Assembly: GCF_004011155.1 (NCBI RefSeq)
Contig: NZ_RJWG01000003.1
Location: forward strand, 124,001 to 188,000
Source: Clostridium prolinivorans
GTDB taxonomy: Bacteria; Bacillota; Clostridia; Clostridiales; Clostridiaceae
DNA length: 64,000 bases
Direction: 5' to 3'
Shown: positions 9,967-18,351 of the stretch, one piece after another
How the letters are laid out: the number at the start of each line of letters is the position of its first letter
Numbering within the stretch: position 1 is the stretch's first letter
Notes under the pieces: model-generated
The model's input: the letters and a program-made list of their open reading frames with translations, nothing else
Databases searched by the model: none
Told to the model about the DNA's origin: nothing
Made by a program: the position numbers and the translations under genes

Positions 9967-11505
9967 ATGTCGGATACCATTTTAGAGATGAGAAATATAA
10001 CTAAAACATTTCCAGGGGTAAAGGCACTTAACAATGTAAATTTAAAAGTAAAAGAAGGAGAAATTCATGCTTTATTAGGGGAAAATGGGGCTGGCAAATC
10101 AACTCTTATGAAAGTATTGAGCGGCGTATATCCACATGGAACCTATACTGGAGATATTTTTTTTAAAGGGAAAAAGTGTGAGTTTAAGGATATAAAGCAA
10201 AGTGAAAATTTAGGTATAGTTATAATACATCAAGAGCTAGCTTTAATACCTTATTTATCTATAGCAGAAAATATATTTTTAGGTAATGAACAGGCTAAAA
10301 AAGGAATTGTAAATTGGAACATTACTATAAATAAAACAAGGGAATTACTTAAAAAAGTTGGATTAAATGAGCAGCCAACTACTTTAGTTACAAACTTAGG
10401 TGTTGGTAAGCAGCAGCTTGTTGAAATTGCAAAAGCTTTATCTAAAGAAGTTAAATTGCTTATATTAGACGAGCCTACTGCGGCATTAAATGAAGATGAT
10501 AGTGAAAATTTATTAAATTTATTGTTAGAACTTAAAAAACAGGGAATTACTTCAATTTTGATTACTCATAAACTTGGAGAAATATCTAAAGTTGCAGATT
10601 CTATTACAATATTACGTGATGGATCAACAATAGAGACATTAGATATGAAAAAAGATAATGTAACTGAAAATAGGATTATAAAAGGAATGGTTGGGAGAGA
10701 TTTAGTAGATCGTTTTCCAAAGAGAGAAGCTAATATAGGAGAAGTTATATTTGAAGTAAAGGATTGGACTGTATATCATCCTTTTAACGAAGATAGAAAA
10801 ATTGTAAACAATGCCAATTTTAATGTGCGTAAAGGTGAAATTGTTGGTATTGCAGGGCTTATGGGGGCTGGAAGAACAGAACTTGCTATGAGCATATTTG
10901 GAAGATCATATGGAAAGCGAATAAGTGGAAAAGTAATAAAAAATGGTAAAGAAATTAATGTAAGTACAGTTAATAAAGCTATAGAAGCTGGTATAGCCTA
11001 TATTACAGAAGATAGAAAAGAATATGGATTGATTTTAAATGATAATATAAAGGAAAATGCTACTTTAGTTAATTTAAATAAAGTTTCAAAACATTATGTT
11101 ATTAATAACAATGAAGAAATAATTCAAACAGAAAATTTACGTAGAAAGCTTAATATTAAATGTTCAAGTATACTTCAGAAGGCAGGAAATTTAAGCGGAG
11201 GAAATCAGCAAAAATTAGTTTTAAGTAAGTGGATATTTGCAGAACCAGATATATTAATTCTAGATGAACCAACAAGGGGTATAGATGTAGGTGCAAAATA
11301 TGAAATTTATACTATCATAAATCAATTAGCTAATGAAGGTAAAGCAATAATATTTATATCTTCTGAACTTCCAGAAATACTTGGAATGTGCGATAGAATT
11401 TATGTTATGAGTGAAGGGAAAATTACTGGTGAGCTTAATAAAGATGAAGCAACACAAGAAAAAATAATGAAATTAGTTATTAATCATGGTCAGGGGGTAC
11501 AATAA
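9967..11505 (+). CDS. gguA: Multiple-monosaccharide ABC transporter ATPase (GguA/MmsA-like)
   Basis: The energising subunit of the importer, a 512-residue double ATPase. Domain one shows [17 protein letters not shown] as degenerate signature and [11 protein letters not shown]; domain two shows [17 protein letters not shown] and [14 protein letters not shown]. The start is the ATG at 9967 with GGGAGA upstream; the longer reading frame from 9913 has no ribosome site and begins inside the intercistronic hairpin. The stop is immediately followed by the ATG of the permease. Confidence 0.93.
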   Translation: MSDTILEMRNITKTFPGVKALNNVNLKVKEGEIHALLGENGAGKSTLMKVLSGVYPHGTYTGDIFFKGKKCEFKDIKQSENLGIVIIHQELALIPYLSIAENIFLGNEQAKKGIVNWNITINKTRELLKKVGLNEQPTTLVTNLGVGKQQLVEIAKALSKEVKLLILDEPTAALNEDDSENLLNLLLELKKQGITSILITHKLGEISKVADSITILRDGSTIETLDMKKDNVTENRIIKGMVGRDLVDRFPKREANIGEVIFEVKDWTVYHPFNEDRKIVNNANFNVRKGEIVGIAGLMGAGRTELAMSIFGRSYGKRISGKVIKNGKEINVSTVNKAIEAGIAYITEDRKEYGLILNDNIKENATLVNLNKVSKHYVINNNEEIIQTENLRRKLNIKCSSILQKAGNLSGGNQQKLVLSKWIFAEPDILILDEPTRGIDVGAKYEIYTIINQLANEGKAIIFISSELPEILGMCDRIYVMSEGKITGELNKDEATQEKIMKLVINHGQGVQ

Positions 11506-12669
11506 ATGGAGAATTTAAAAGATTTATTTAAAAAAAATATTAGACAATATGGTATGTTAATTGCATTAATATCGATAATGATATTTTTTCAGATTGTATC
11601 AAAAGGAACTTTATTAAGACCGTTAAATATAACCAACTTAATATTGCAAAACAGTTATATTTTGGTGCTTGCAATAGGTATGCTTTTAGTAATAGTAGCA
11701 TTTCAGATAGATTTGTCTGTTGGATCAACAGCCGCTTTTATAGGAGCTGTTTCAGGAATACTTATGGTAAAAATGAAGCTTCCTGTTATTCCTTCAATTT
11801 TGATATGTTTAGCAATAGGAGCAGTTATAGGAGCTTGGCAGGGATTTTGGGTTGCTTATGTAAAAATACCTGCATTTATAGTTACTCTTGCTGGTATGCT
11901 TATATTTAGAGGACTTACCATGGTAACTTTAAATGGTACTTCTATGGCACCTTTTCCTAAAGAATTTCAAAAAATAAGTTCTGGTTTTGTGCCTGATATT
12001 TTTAATGGAAAAGAAATACACATAACAACTATTATTATAGGTATAATTTTTACAGTAGTATATATATTGTTTGAAATTTATAATAGAAACAATCAAAAGA
12101 AATATAATTTTGAAGTTATTTCCCAAAAATTCTTTATAGCTAAAATAGTTTTAATTTCAGCTGCAATAAATGCCTTTACTATTACCTTAGCTAAGTATAA
12201 AGGAATTCCTAATGTTCTTATATTGCTATTTATATTAATTCTTATTTATTCATTTGTAGCTAGCAAAACTATTTTAGGAAGACATATATATGCACTAGGT
12301 GGTAACGAAAAAGCAGCAAGACTTTCTGGAGTAAAAACAAAGAGAAATGTATTTTTAGTTTTTGTAAATATGGGCATGCTTGCAGCACTTTCAGGGCTTG
12401 TATTTACAGCAAGATTAAATGCAGCAACACCTAAAGCAGGTACAAATTTTGAACTTGATGCTATAGCGGCTTGCTATATAGGAGGAGCTTCAGCAAGTGG
12501 TGGAGTTGGTACTATAATTGGGGCTATCATAGGGGGACTCGTAATGGGGGTTATGAACAATGGTATGTCTTTAATGGGTATAGGAATTGATTGGCAGCAA
12601 GCTATTAAAGGCTTAGTTTTGCTAATTGCTGTAGCTTTTGATATTTTTACAAAATCTAAGAATTCATAA
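11506..12669 (+). CDS. gguB: Multiple-monosaccharide ABC transporter permease (GguB/MmsB-like)
   Basis: A 387-residue BPD_transp_2-type membrane permease, with about ten hydrophobic segments. Family landmarks are GMLLVIVAFQIDLSVGS near residue 58, IPAFIVTLAGMLIFRGL near 120, LGRHIYALGGNEKAARLSG near 255 and the C-terminal GGASASGGVGT. The longer loop between about residues 145 and 215 is typical of the GguB group (longer than RbsC). It starts directly at the end of gguA and the operon ends at a strong terminator. Confidence 0.92.
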   Translation: MENLKDLFKKNIRQYGMLIALISIMIFFQIVSKGTLLRPLNITNLILQNSYILVLAIGMLLVIVAFQIDLSVGSTAAFIGAVSGILMVKMKLPVIPSILICLAIGAVIGAWQGFWVAYVKIPAFIVTLAGMLIFRGLTMVTLNGTSMAPFPKEFQKISSGFVPDIFNGKEIHITTIIIGIIFTVVYILFEIYNRNNQKKYNFEVISQKFFIAKIVLISAAINAFTITLAKYKGIPNVLILLFILILIYSFVASKTILGRHIYALGGNEKAARLSGVKTKRNVFLVFVNMGMLAALSGLVFTARLNAATPKAGTNFELDAIAACYIGGASASGGVGTIIGAIIGGLVMGVMNNGMSLMGIGIDWQQAIKGLVLLIAVAFDIFTKSKNS

Positions 12670-12686
12670 TATTAAAATATTAATAA

Positions 12687-12730
12687 GTAAGAAAAGGTTT
12701 CCTGCGACAAACCTTTTCTTACTTTATTTG
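12687..12730 (+). terminator. Terminator of the ChvE/Ggu operon
   Basis: GTAAGAAAAGGTTT (12687-12700) pairs perfectly with AAACCTTTTCTTAC (12709-12722) around an 8-base loop, then a T-rich stretch. It separates this operon from the second transporter operon. Confidence 0.85.
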
Positions 12731-12760
12731 TAAATTTTTGTTTGTGGAACATAAAAGACA

Positions 12761-12814
12761 TTTACATAATTGATATAAAACTGGTATACTTAACAATATA
12801 GAAAACGTTTATGT
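12761..12814 (+). promoter_or_regulatory. Promoter with CcpA/LacI-type operator for the second transporter operon
   Basis: TTTACA (12761-12766), an 18-base spacer and an extended -10 TGGTATACT (TATACT at 12785-12790) make a good sigma-A promoter. GAAAACGTTT at 12801-12810, at or just after the expected start point, has the central AACGTT of LacI-family operators and resembles clostridial cre sites. Repression by CcpA or another LacI-family protein is inferred. Confidence 0.6.
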
Positions 12815-12847
12815 ATAAAATTATTTTTATATAAGGGGAGCTTAACT

Positions 12848-13879
12848 ATGAATTCTGATATAGGAATTAAAAGAAAAAATTTAAGCTTTAGAGCAAAGAA
12901 ACTGTGGAAAAAGATTGGTTCTTTTAGAGAGGCTACAGTATTATTTATTATATTAATAATTATTATTGTACTAAGTATCCTTTCACCTAATTTTTTAACA
13001 AAAGATAATTTAATGGCAACAATAATAGGATTTTCTACAGATGGTATTATAACAGTGGGAATGACAATAGCATTAATCTCAGGAGGTTTTGATTTTTCTA
13101 CAGGAGCAGTTATGGCTTTAAGCGGCGTAATTGCTGGAGCCTTATTTACAGCAGGTATAAATATTTGGATTTCATGTTTTATAGCTTTAATTGCAGGTGT
13201 ATTATGTGGATTTTTAAATGGATTTTTTATAGGTAAAGTTGGGTTAAATCCTTTTATAACAACTTTGGCTGTTATGAGTATAGTTAGAGGAGGATCTTAT
13301 GTTCTTACTCAAGGTTATCCTATATCATTATTTGGGGTTCCTAAATCTTTTGAATTTTTAGGACAAGGTAAAGTTTTAGGACTTCCTCTTATAGTTTTTG
13401 TATTTTTACTAATAACTATTATAGGAGATTTTATGGTAAGGAAATCTGATATTATGAGAAAAGTATTTTATACTGGAAGTAATGAAAAAGCAGCCATTCT
13501 TGCAGGAATAAATACTTCTAAGCTTAAAATACAAATTTATATGTTAGTAGCTTTATTGTCAAGTATTGCTGGAATACTTAATATGGCAAGATTTACTGTT
13601 GCTGTTCCTACAATAGGATTGGGTACTGATGTTAGTATGAGATGTATTTTAGCAGCAATTATTGGGGGAGCAAGTCTTAGTGGAGGAGAAGGAAGTATTT
13701 TGGGCTCCTTTCTTGGACTGGTTTTTATAAATTTAATAAATAATGGTATTATACTTTTAAATGTACCTGTTTATTGGCAGGATTTAATAAATGGCATTAT
13801 TTTGATTGGAGCTGTTACAATAGATTATATAAGACATCAAAATAGAATTAAAAATTTAAAAGTAAAATCAAATTTTTAA
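12848..13879 (+). CDS. Sugar ABC transporter permease, RbsC-like
   Basis: A 343-residue membrane permease of the ribose/autoinducer-2 type (BPD_transp_2). Landmarks are TDGIITVGMTIALISGGFDFS (residues about 58-78), LNPFITTLAVMSIVRGG (about 132-148), TGSNEKAAILAGI and IIGGASLSGGEGS near the C-terminus. A basic N-terminal tail precedes the first hydrophobic segment. AAGGGGAG upstream of the ATG is the ribosome site. It is first in a three-gene operon with a binding lipoprotein and a 2-hydroxyacid dehydrogenase. No ATPase lies in the operon; the one at 6124-7620 is the nearest candidate. Confidence 0.9.
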   Translation: MNSDIGIKRKNLSFRAKKLWKKIGSFREATVLFIILIIIIVLSILSPNFLTKDNLMATIIGFSTDGIITVGMTIALISGGFDFSTGAVMALSGVIAGALFTAGINIWISCFIALIAGVLCGFLNGFFIGKVGLNPFITTLAVMSIVRGGSYVLTQGYPISLFGVPKSFEFLGQGKVLGLPLIVFVFLLITIIGDFMVRKSDIMRKVFYTGSNEKAAILAGINTSKLKIQIYMLVALLSSIAGILNMARFTVAVPTIGLGTDVSMRCILAAIIGGASLSGGEGSILGSFLGLVFINLINNGIILLNVPVYWQDLINGIILIGAVTIDYIRHQNRIKNLKVKSNF

Positions 13880-13916
13880 TTTTATATTGTTTAAAAGTCA
13901 TATGGAGGGACTTTTT

Positions 13917-14942
13917 ATGTTAAATAAGAAGAAAAATATTTTATTTATGACATCTTTATTTGCTGCTTTAATTATTGGAATAAGTGGATGTGCTAAAAAA
14001 AATGAATATATTCAAAGTGAAAAATCATATAGTCCTATGCTTGGAGATAAAAATGAAGAATATTATATGATAACTTTTCAATCTGGTATGGAGTATTGGA
14101 AAAGTGCTTATAGAGGGTTTGAAGATGCTGGGAAATTATATGGAATTAAAACAGTTTACACAGGTTCTATTCAATATGATATAAATCAAGAAGTAACAAT
14201 TTTAGAACAAATTATTGCTAAAAAACCTGCAGGAATTGCTATATCATGTATAAATCCAGATGCTTTAGCTGCACCTATAAATAAAGCTGTAGATTTAGGA
14301 ATACCTGTTGTTACTTTTGATGCAGATTCTCCAAAAAGTAAAAGATATTCAACACTTGCAACTGATAATGAATATGCTGGATATGTTGCGGCAAAAACTC
14401 TTTCAGAACAGATAGGAGAAGATGGAGGTGAGGTTGTTATAATAACTCTTCCAATGCAGCAAAACCATGAGCAGAGGGCTGCTGGATTTAAAGAGGCATT
14501 AGAAAAAGAATATAAAAATTTAAAACTTATTGAAATTGGAAATGGTAAAAGTGATCCAACAGAGGCTGCAAAAGTACTTTCAGTTTTTTTTCAGCTTCAT
14601 CCTAATATTAAGGGAGTATTTTGTACAGATGCTACTAGCGGGGTAGGAGCTGCTACAGCTGTAAAAGAAGCCAACAAAGCAGGTCAGGTTAAGATAGTAA
14701 GTTTTGACACTGAAAAAGGAACTTTAGATGCAATTAAATCAGGAATTATTTCTGCTTCTATAGCTCAAGAAACTTATGTTATGGGTTATCAATCAATGAA
14801 TTTTTTATATCAGCTTAAACACAATTTAATAAATCCTTCAAAAGATTGGAAAAATAAAAAAATAAATCCTCTTCCACGTTTTGTTGATACAGGAGTAAGT
14901 GTTGTAACTAAGGAAAATGTTGATTCTTTTTATGAAAAATAG
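13917..14942 (+). CDS. Sugar ABC transporter binding lipoprotein, RbsB-like
   Basis: A 341-residue lipoprotein of the ribose/LsrB-like type I binding family. The start is the ATG at 13917, with GGAGGGA upstream; the reading frame extends 30 bases further but without a ribosome site. The signal peptide leads to the lipobox ISGC (Cys about 25). The body carries MEYWKSAYRGFEDAGKLYG, AISCINPDALAAPINKA, IPVVTFDADSPKSKR and FCTDATSGVGAA, typical of this fold. Its ligand is unknown; the neighbouring dehydrogenase hints at a sugar acid or a sugar turned into a 2-hydroxy acid. Confidence 0.9.
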   Translation: MLNKKKNILFMTSLFAALIIGISGCAKKNEYIQSEKSYSPMLGDKNEEYYMITFQSGMEYWKSAYRGFEDAGKLYGIKTVYTGSIQYDINQEVTILEQIIAKKPAGIAISCINPDALAAPINKAVDLGIPVVTFDADSPKSKRYSTLATDNEYAGYVAAKTLSEQIGEDGGEVVIITLPMQQNHEQRAAGFKEALEKEYKNLKLIEIGNGKSDPTEAAKVLSVFFQLHPNIKGVFCTDATSGVGAATAVKEANKAGQVKIVSFDTEKGTLDAIKSGIISASIAQETYVMGYQSMNFLYQLKHNLINPSKDWKNKKINPLPRFVDTGVSVVTKENVDSFYEK

Positions 14943-15002
14943 TAATATAAAAATATTTCATATTAAGTATTATATTACAACATTTTGAAAGGAAGTATGA
15001 AA

Positions 15003-15959
15003 ATGAAGATAGTTGTTATTGAACCATTAGGAATTTCTGAAGAAGAAATTAGAAATATAGCAAAACCTATTACAGATAAAGGACATGAACTTATAATATA
15101 TAATGATAAAATTACAGATACAAATATTTTAAAAAAAAGAGTTAAAGATGCAGAAATTTTAGTTTTAGCTAATATGCCTTTAAATGGTGAAGTTATAGCT
15201 TCTGATGAAAAGTTAAAAATGATTTCTGTAGCTTTTACAGGAGTTGATCATGTAGATTTAAATGTATGTAAAGATAAAAATATAATGGTATGTAATGCGG
15301 CAGGTTATAGCACATCTTCGGTAGCAGAATTAACATTTGGACTTATATTTTCAGTTTTAAGGAACATAGTTCCTTTGGATAAATTAGTAAGAGAAGGTAA
15401 AACTAAAGATGGTTATAGCCAAACTGATTTAGCTGGAAAAACTTTAGGTGTAATAGGAACTGGTGCAATAGGTTCAAAAGTAGCAGAAATTGCTTTAGCT
15501 TTCGGTTGCAGAGTAATTGCATGGAGCAGAAGTGAGAAAAAAGAACTTAAAGATAAGGGAATTAAATATGTATCTTTAGATGAATTATTAAAACAAAGCG
15601 ATATAGTTACAATTCATACACCATTAAATGATTATACAAAAGGACTTATAAGTGAAGAAAAAATTAAACTTATGAAGAAAAATGCAATACTTATAAATAC
15701 TGCAAGAGGTCCTATAGTAGATAATAACGCATTAGCAAAGGCACTTAAAGAAGGTAAAATTTCTGGGGCTGGAATAGATGTATTTGATATGGAACCTCCT
15801 ATACCTTCTGATTATCCTCTTTTAAGTATACGTAATGCTGTATTAGTACCTCACATTGGTTTTGCTACAAAAGAGGCTATGATAAGAAGAGCTAATATAA
15901 CTTTTGAAAATATTAACAAATGGTTAGAAGGTAAACCTCAAAATGTAATAAAATATTAA
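15003..15959 (+). CDS. NAD-dependent D-2-hydroxyacid dehydrogenase
   Basis: A 318-residue enzyme that interconverts a 2-hydroxy acid and a 2-keto acid with NAD(P)H. It has the split catalytic domain, the Rossmann motif GVIGTGAIGSKVA (about residues 148-160), NTARGPIVD with the substrate-binding Arg, GAGIDVFDMEPP and the catalytic His in VLVPHIGF. The ATG at 15003 is best placed relative to AAAGGAAG; the upstream TTG and ATG lie too close to or before that site. It closes the permease/binding-protein operon. It could act as hydroxypyruvate/glyoxylate reductase or on a sugar-acid intermediate; the sequence alone does not decide. Confidence 0.9.
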   Translation: MKIVVIEPLGISEEEIRNIAKPITDKGHELIIYNDKITDTNILKKRVKDAEILVLANMPLNGEVIASDEKLKMISVAFTGVDHVDLNVCKDKNIMVCNAAGYSTSSVAELTFGLIFSVLRNIVPLDKLVREGKTKDGYSQTDLAGKTLGVIGTGAIGSKVAEIALAFGCRVIAWSRSEKKELKDKGIKYVSLDELLKQSDIVTIHTPLNDYTKGLISEEKIKLMKKNAILINTARGPIVDNNALAKALKEGKISGAGIDVFDMEPPIPSDYPLLSIRNAVLVPHIGFATKEAMIRRANITFENINKWLEGKPQNVIKY

Positions 15960-15968
15960 TTAAAAATA

Positions 15969-15996
15969 AAAAGCAGAATTAAGAATTCTGCTTTTT
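15969..15996 (+). terminator. Terminator after the hydroxyacid dehydrogenase
   Basis: AAAGCAGAATT and AATTCTGCTTT flank a 3-base loop, followed by a run of T. Confidence 0.85.
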
Positions 15997-16090
15997 TATG
16001 TTATAATTTGTTTAAGAGATAGAAATATTTTTAAATCATTACATAAACTATTTTTATATAATGATTTTATAAAAAGGAGAGATGATAAAA

Positions 16091-16477
16091 ATGAGCATAA
16101 AAGATATAGCAGATAAATTAAAAAATGCTTCATCAGAAAAAGAAGCAAAAGAAAATAAAGAAGAAACTAAAAATAAAGAAGCAGAAGAAAATAAAGAAGT
16201 AGAAGAAGAAACAAAAACTGTAAATGATGAAACTCAAAATAATGAAATTGTAAATAATGAAACTCAAAATAATCTTGAAAGTTATGAAGATGCTGATAAT
16301 TCAAAAGAAGAAAATAAACCAGTTAACATTAAAACTATGATTGTAAAAGAAGAAGAAAACAAAACTTATGAAGATAGAAAAAACAACATAAAAGAGGCAG
16401 CTAAAGTCATTGCAGGAATTGGAGTTGTAACAGCAGGCATTGTGGCAGCTATATTAAAATCAAAAAAGAAAAAATAA
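16091..16477 (+). CDS. Unknown acidic, repetitive protein with a C-terminal membrane helix
   Basis: A 128-residue protein I do not recognise. The start is the ATG at 16091, about ten bases after AAGGAGA; an ATG at 16082 is too close to that site. Residues about 14-95 are low complexity, mostly Glu, Lys and Asn, with an imperfect repeat NETQNN coded by a repeated AATGAAACTCAAAATAAT. The C-terminus is a hydrophobic helix (VIAGIGVVTAGIVAAIL, about 107-123) ending in a Lys cluster, which fits a single-pass or tail-anchored membrane protein. It is followed by a tiny one-helix protein gene. Confidence 0.75.
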   Translation: MSIKDIADKLKNASSEKEAKENKEETKNKEAEENKEVEEETKTVNDETQNNEIVNNETQNNLESYEDADNSKEENKPVNIKTMIVKEEENKTYEDRKNNIKEAAKVIAGIGVVTAGIVAAILKSKKKK

Positions 16478-16546
16478 AATTCTAAAATTTAGTTTAAATA
16501 GCTTATCCTATGGAAATAATTTAAATATAAATTTCAGGGGAGCGTG

Positions 16547-16654
16547 ATGTTTATGGTTAAAAAAATAATTATAGGTGTTGGTACTTTGGCAGCAGCAGGA
16601 TTTGTAAGTATGGTAGGTTATATAAGGAAGAAGTATAAGCCATTATACAAATAA
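16547..16654 (+). CDS. Tiny single-helix membrane protein, 35 residues
   Basis: A short frame reading MFMVKKIIIGVGTLAAAGFV then SMVGYIRKKYKPLYK and stop. AGGGGAG precedes it; the ATG at 16547 or the one at 16553 could be used (35 or 33 residues). One hydrophobic helix with positive residues on both sides resembles the tail of the protein before it. It is directly followed by a strong terminator, which supports it being the end of a real transcript. Confidence 0.55.
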   Translation: MFMVKKIIIGVGTLAAAGFVSMVGYIRKKYKPLYK

Positions 16655-16664
16655 TTAAATAATT

Positions 16665-16719
16665 AAAAAGGAGCCTTTTGCATATAACTATTTACTTATT
16701 TTGCAAAAGGCTTCTTTTT
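16665..16719. terminator. Shared bidirectional terminator
   Basis: The arms AAAAAGGAGCCTTTTGCA (16665-16682) and TGCAAAAGGCTTCTTTTT (16702-16719) pair with one wobble. It has A and T runs on both sides and lies between convergent genes, so it can serve both strands. Confidence 0.8.
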
Positions 16720-16731
16720 ATGATTTTGTTT

Positions 16732-17583
16732 TTATATGGATTTTTTAAAACCTTCGCCTAAAATTTCTGAAGTATCAAGTACAGACATAAAAGCATAAGG
16801 ATCTATATTTTGAACTATAGTTTTTGCTTTAGGAACTTGAGATAAGGATACAACACAATATATAATTTTTTTATCTCTTTTACTATAAGTTCCAACAGCA
16901 TTTATAAGAGTAGAGCTTCTTCTTAAATCTGTTTTAATTTTTTCGATTATTTCATTTTCTTTATTTGTTACAACCAAAATCATTTTTTTTCTGTCAAAAC
17001 CATTTATCATTTTATCTATTACAGCAGAAACTATATACATAGATATTAAAGTATAAAGTCCTCTTTCTATACCAAAAAATATAGAACTAAATGAAACTAT
17101 CAATAAATTTATACCAAAAGATACTTTACCAAGTTCTAGATAAAATTTTTTCCTAATATACATTGAAATTATATCAGTACCACCTAAAGAGCCATGATTA
17201 CTAAAAACTAATCCTATTGCAGCTCCATTTATAACTCCTCCATAAATGCAGCTTAAAAGCATATCTTTAGTAAAAAATAAATTAGATATATTTCTTGTAA
17301 GTATTAAAAAAATAGAATTAAATATAGTGCCTGCTATAGTTAAAAAAGTAAATTCCTTATCAAGTTCTTTTATACTTAAAATAAATAAAGGAATATTTAG
17401 TGCAAGTACAATAATTCCAGAAGGAATATGTAGTAAATATTGAATTATAAGAGAAACACCAGATACTCCACCGCTTAAAAGTTTATGTGGAACTAAAAAC
17501 ATATTTACACCTAAAGCTGAAAAAAAGCTTGCACTTATTGTAATCAATAGCTTTTTAGTGAATTCAAAACTGTTTAATCTCAA
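16732..17583 (-). CDS. YitT-family membrane protein (DUF161 + DUF2179)
   Basis: A 283-residue membrane protein of unknown biochemical role. Five to six hydrophobic segments fill residues 1-200, with the family stretch FLVPHKLLSGGVSGVSLIIQY near the start and FSNHGSLGGTDIISM in the middle. The cytosolic C-terminal domain ends AFMSVLDTSEILGEGFKK, the DUF2179 signature. I prefer the TTG at 17581-17583, eight bases after AAGGTGG; two GTG codons upstream (17592, 17595) overlap that site. A paralogue lies at 60875-61729. Confidence 0.88.
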   Translation of the reverse strand: MRLNSFEFTKKLLITISASFFSALGVNMFLVPHKLLSGGVSGVSLIIQYLLHIPSGIIVLALNIPLFILSIKELDKEFTFLTIAGTIFNSIFLILTRNISNLFFTKDMLLSCIYGGVINGAAIGLVFSNHGSLGGTDIISMYIRKKFYLELGKVSFGINLLIVSFSSIFFGIERGLYTLISMYIVSAVIDKMINGFDRKKMILVVTNKENEIIEKIKTDLRRSSTLINAVGTYSKRDKKIIYCVVSLSQVPKAKTIVQNIDPYAFMSVLDTSEILGEGFKKSI

Positions 17584-17737
17584 AATTTTCACCACCTTAA
17601 TTATAGTCTTTCACAGAAAATAAAATATTATTTAAATGAAAAAAATAATAAAGTATACTTCAATTTCCTAAAATATAAAAACTGCTTTTGGTTAAATTAA
17701 TATTGAAGATTTATTAATTTTTTAAGGAGGGAATTTT

Positions 17738-17899
17738 ATGGATAATAATAAAGGTCTTAAAAAAACAAGGCATAAATCCAATCCTGAACTTAGAAGAATA
17801 TATTTTCAAAACGGAAGTCATTTCGGGATAGAAAATGGCCATAAAGTAGGTATACATGAACCAGAAAAACACTCTTTTGAAGCTGACTCTGAAAAATAA
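17738..17899 (+). CDS. Small basic protein of 53 residues, unknown function
   Basis: The frame begins MDNNKGLKKTRHKSNPELRR and ends KHSFEADSEK. It has an excellent AAGGAGG (17724-17730) seven bases before the ATG. It is soluble, rich in Lys, His and Arg, has no Cys and no membrane segment. I do not recognise it. The strong ribosome site and non-repetitive composition suggest a real protein. Confidence 0.65.
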   Translation: MDNNKGLKKTRHKSNPELRRIYFQNGSHFGIENGHKVGIHEPEKHSFEADSEK

Positions 17900-18132
17900 A
17901 ATAATTAATTATTATTAATTATTAATAATATTATTAAAAAGCAAAAATCAGTTTTTAAAAAATATATAGTATAAAATTGCTATTGATAAAAATTATTAAT
18001 TAGTATAGAATGTTATGTGTAAATAAGCTTATTATTTATTATTAAAGTTTAACAACACAAAAAGGTTATAAATACAATAAATTTACAAAAAAATATTTAC
18101 TTTTACATCATAAATATCCAACATGAAAATCA
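17900..18132. other. AT-rich gap with no recognised gene
   Basis: Between the 53-residue gene and the tandem hairpins the sequence is almost only A and T, with short TTATTAATTATTAATAA-like runs around 17900-17935. I see no coding frame, promoter of quality or terminator that I would defend. Confidence 0.5.
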
Positions 18133-18320
18133 GCATTAAACCTTAAATATATAATAAAGTAAAATAATAATCCGAGCAGAGAATATCTTTTATCTGACCA
18201 GAGAGAATTATTATTTTACTTAAAATTAGCATTAAACTTTAAATATATAATAAAGTAAAATAATAATCCGAGCAGGAAATATTTTTTGTCTGACCAGAGA
18301 GGATTATTATTTTACTTAAT
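18133..18320 (+). ncRNA. Two tandem 96-bp structured repeats, possible cis-regulatory RNA
   Basis: Copy one begins at 18133 and copy two at 18229. Each holds a long hairpin: AAGTAAAATAATAAT on the left and ATTATTATTTTACTT on the right, enclosing an invariant asymmetric loop (CCGAGCAG on the left, CTGACCAGAGAG on the right) and a variable tip. The few differences between copies are all transitions and mostly in the tip and one closing pair. The second copy ends about 20 bases before the ribosome site of the exporter gene at 18352. Conserved internal loops with variable tips are what riboswitch aptamers look like, but I do not recognise a known class, and a neutral duplication or a protein-binding DNA palindrome is possible. 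Confidence 0.55.
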
Positions 18321-18351
18321 ATATTAAATTTTAGAATTAAGGGGGATAATA

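Noticed and set aside
17900..18351. The tandem hairpins as insertion-sequence remnants or MITEs
   Set aside because: No transposase trace, no target-site duplication and no third copy in the window; however a genome-wide search is needed to exclude it.
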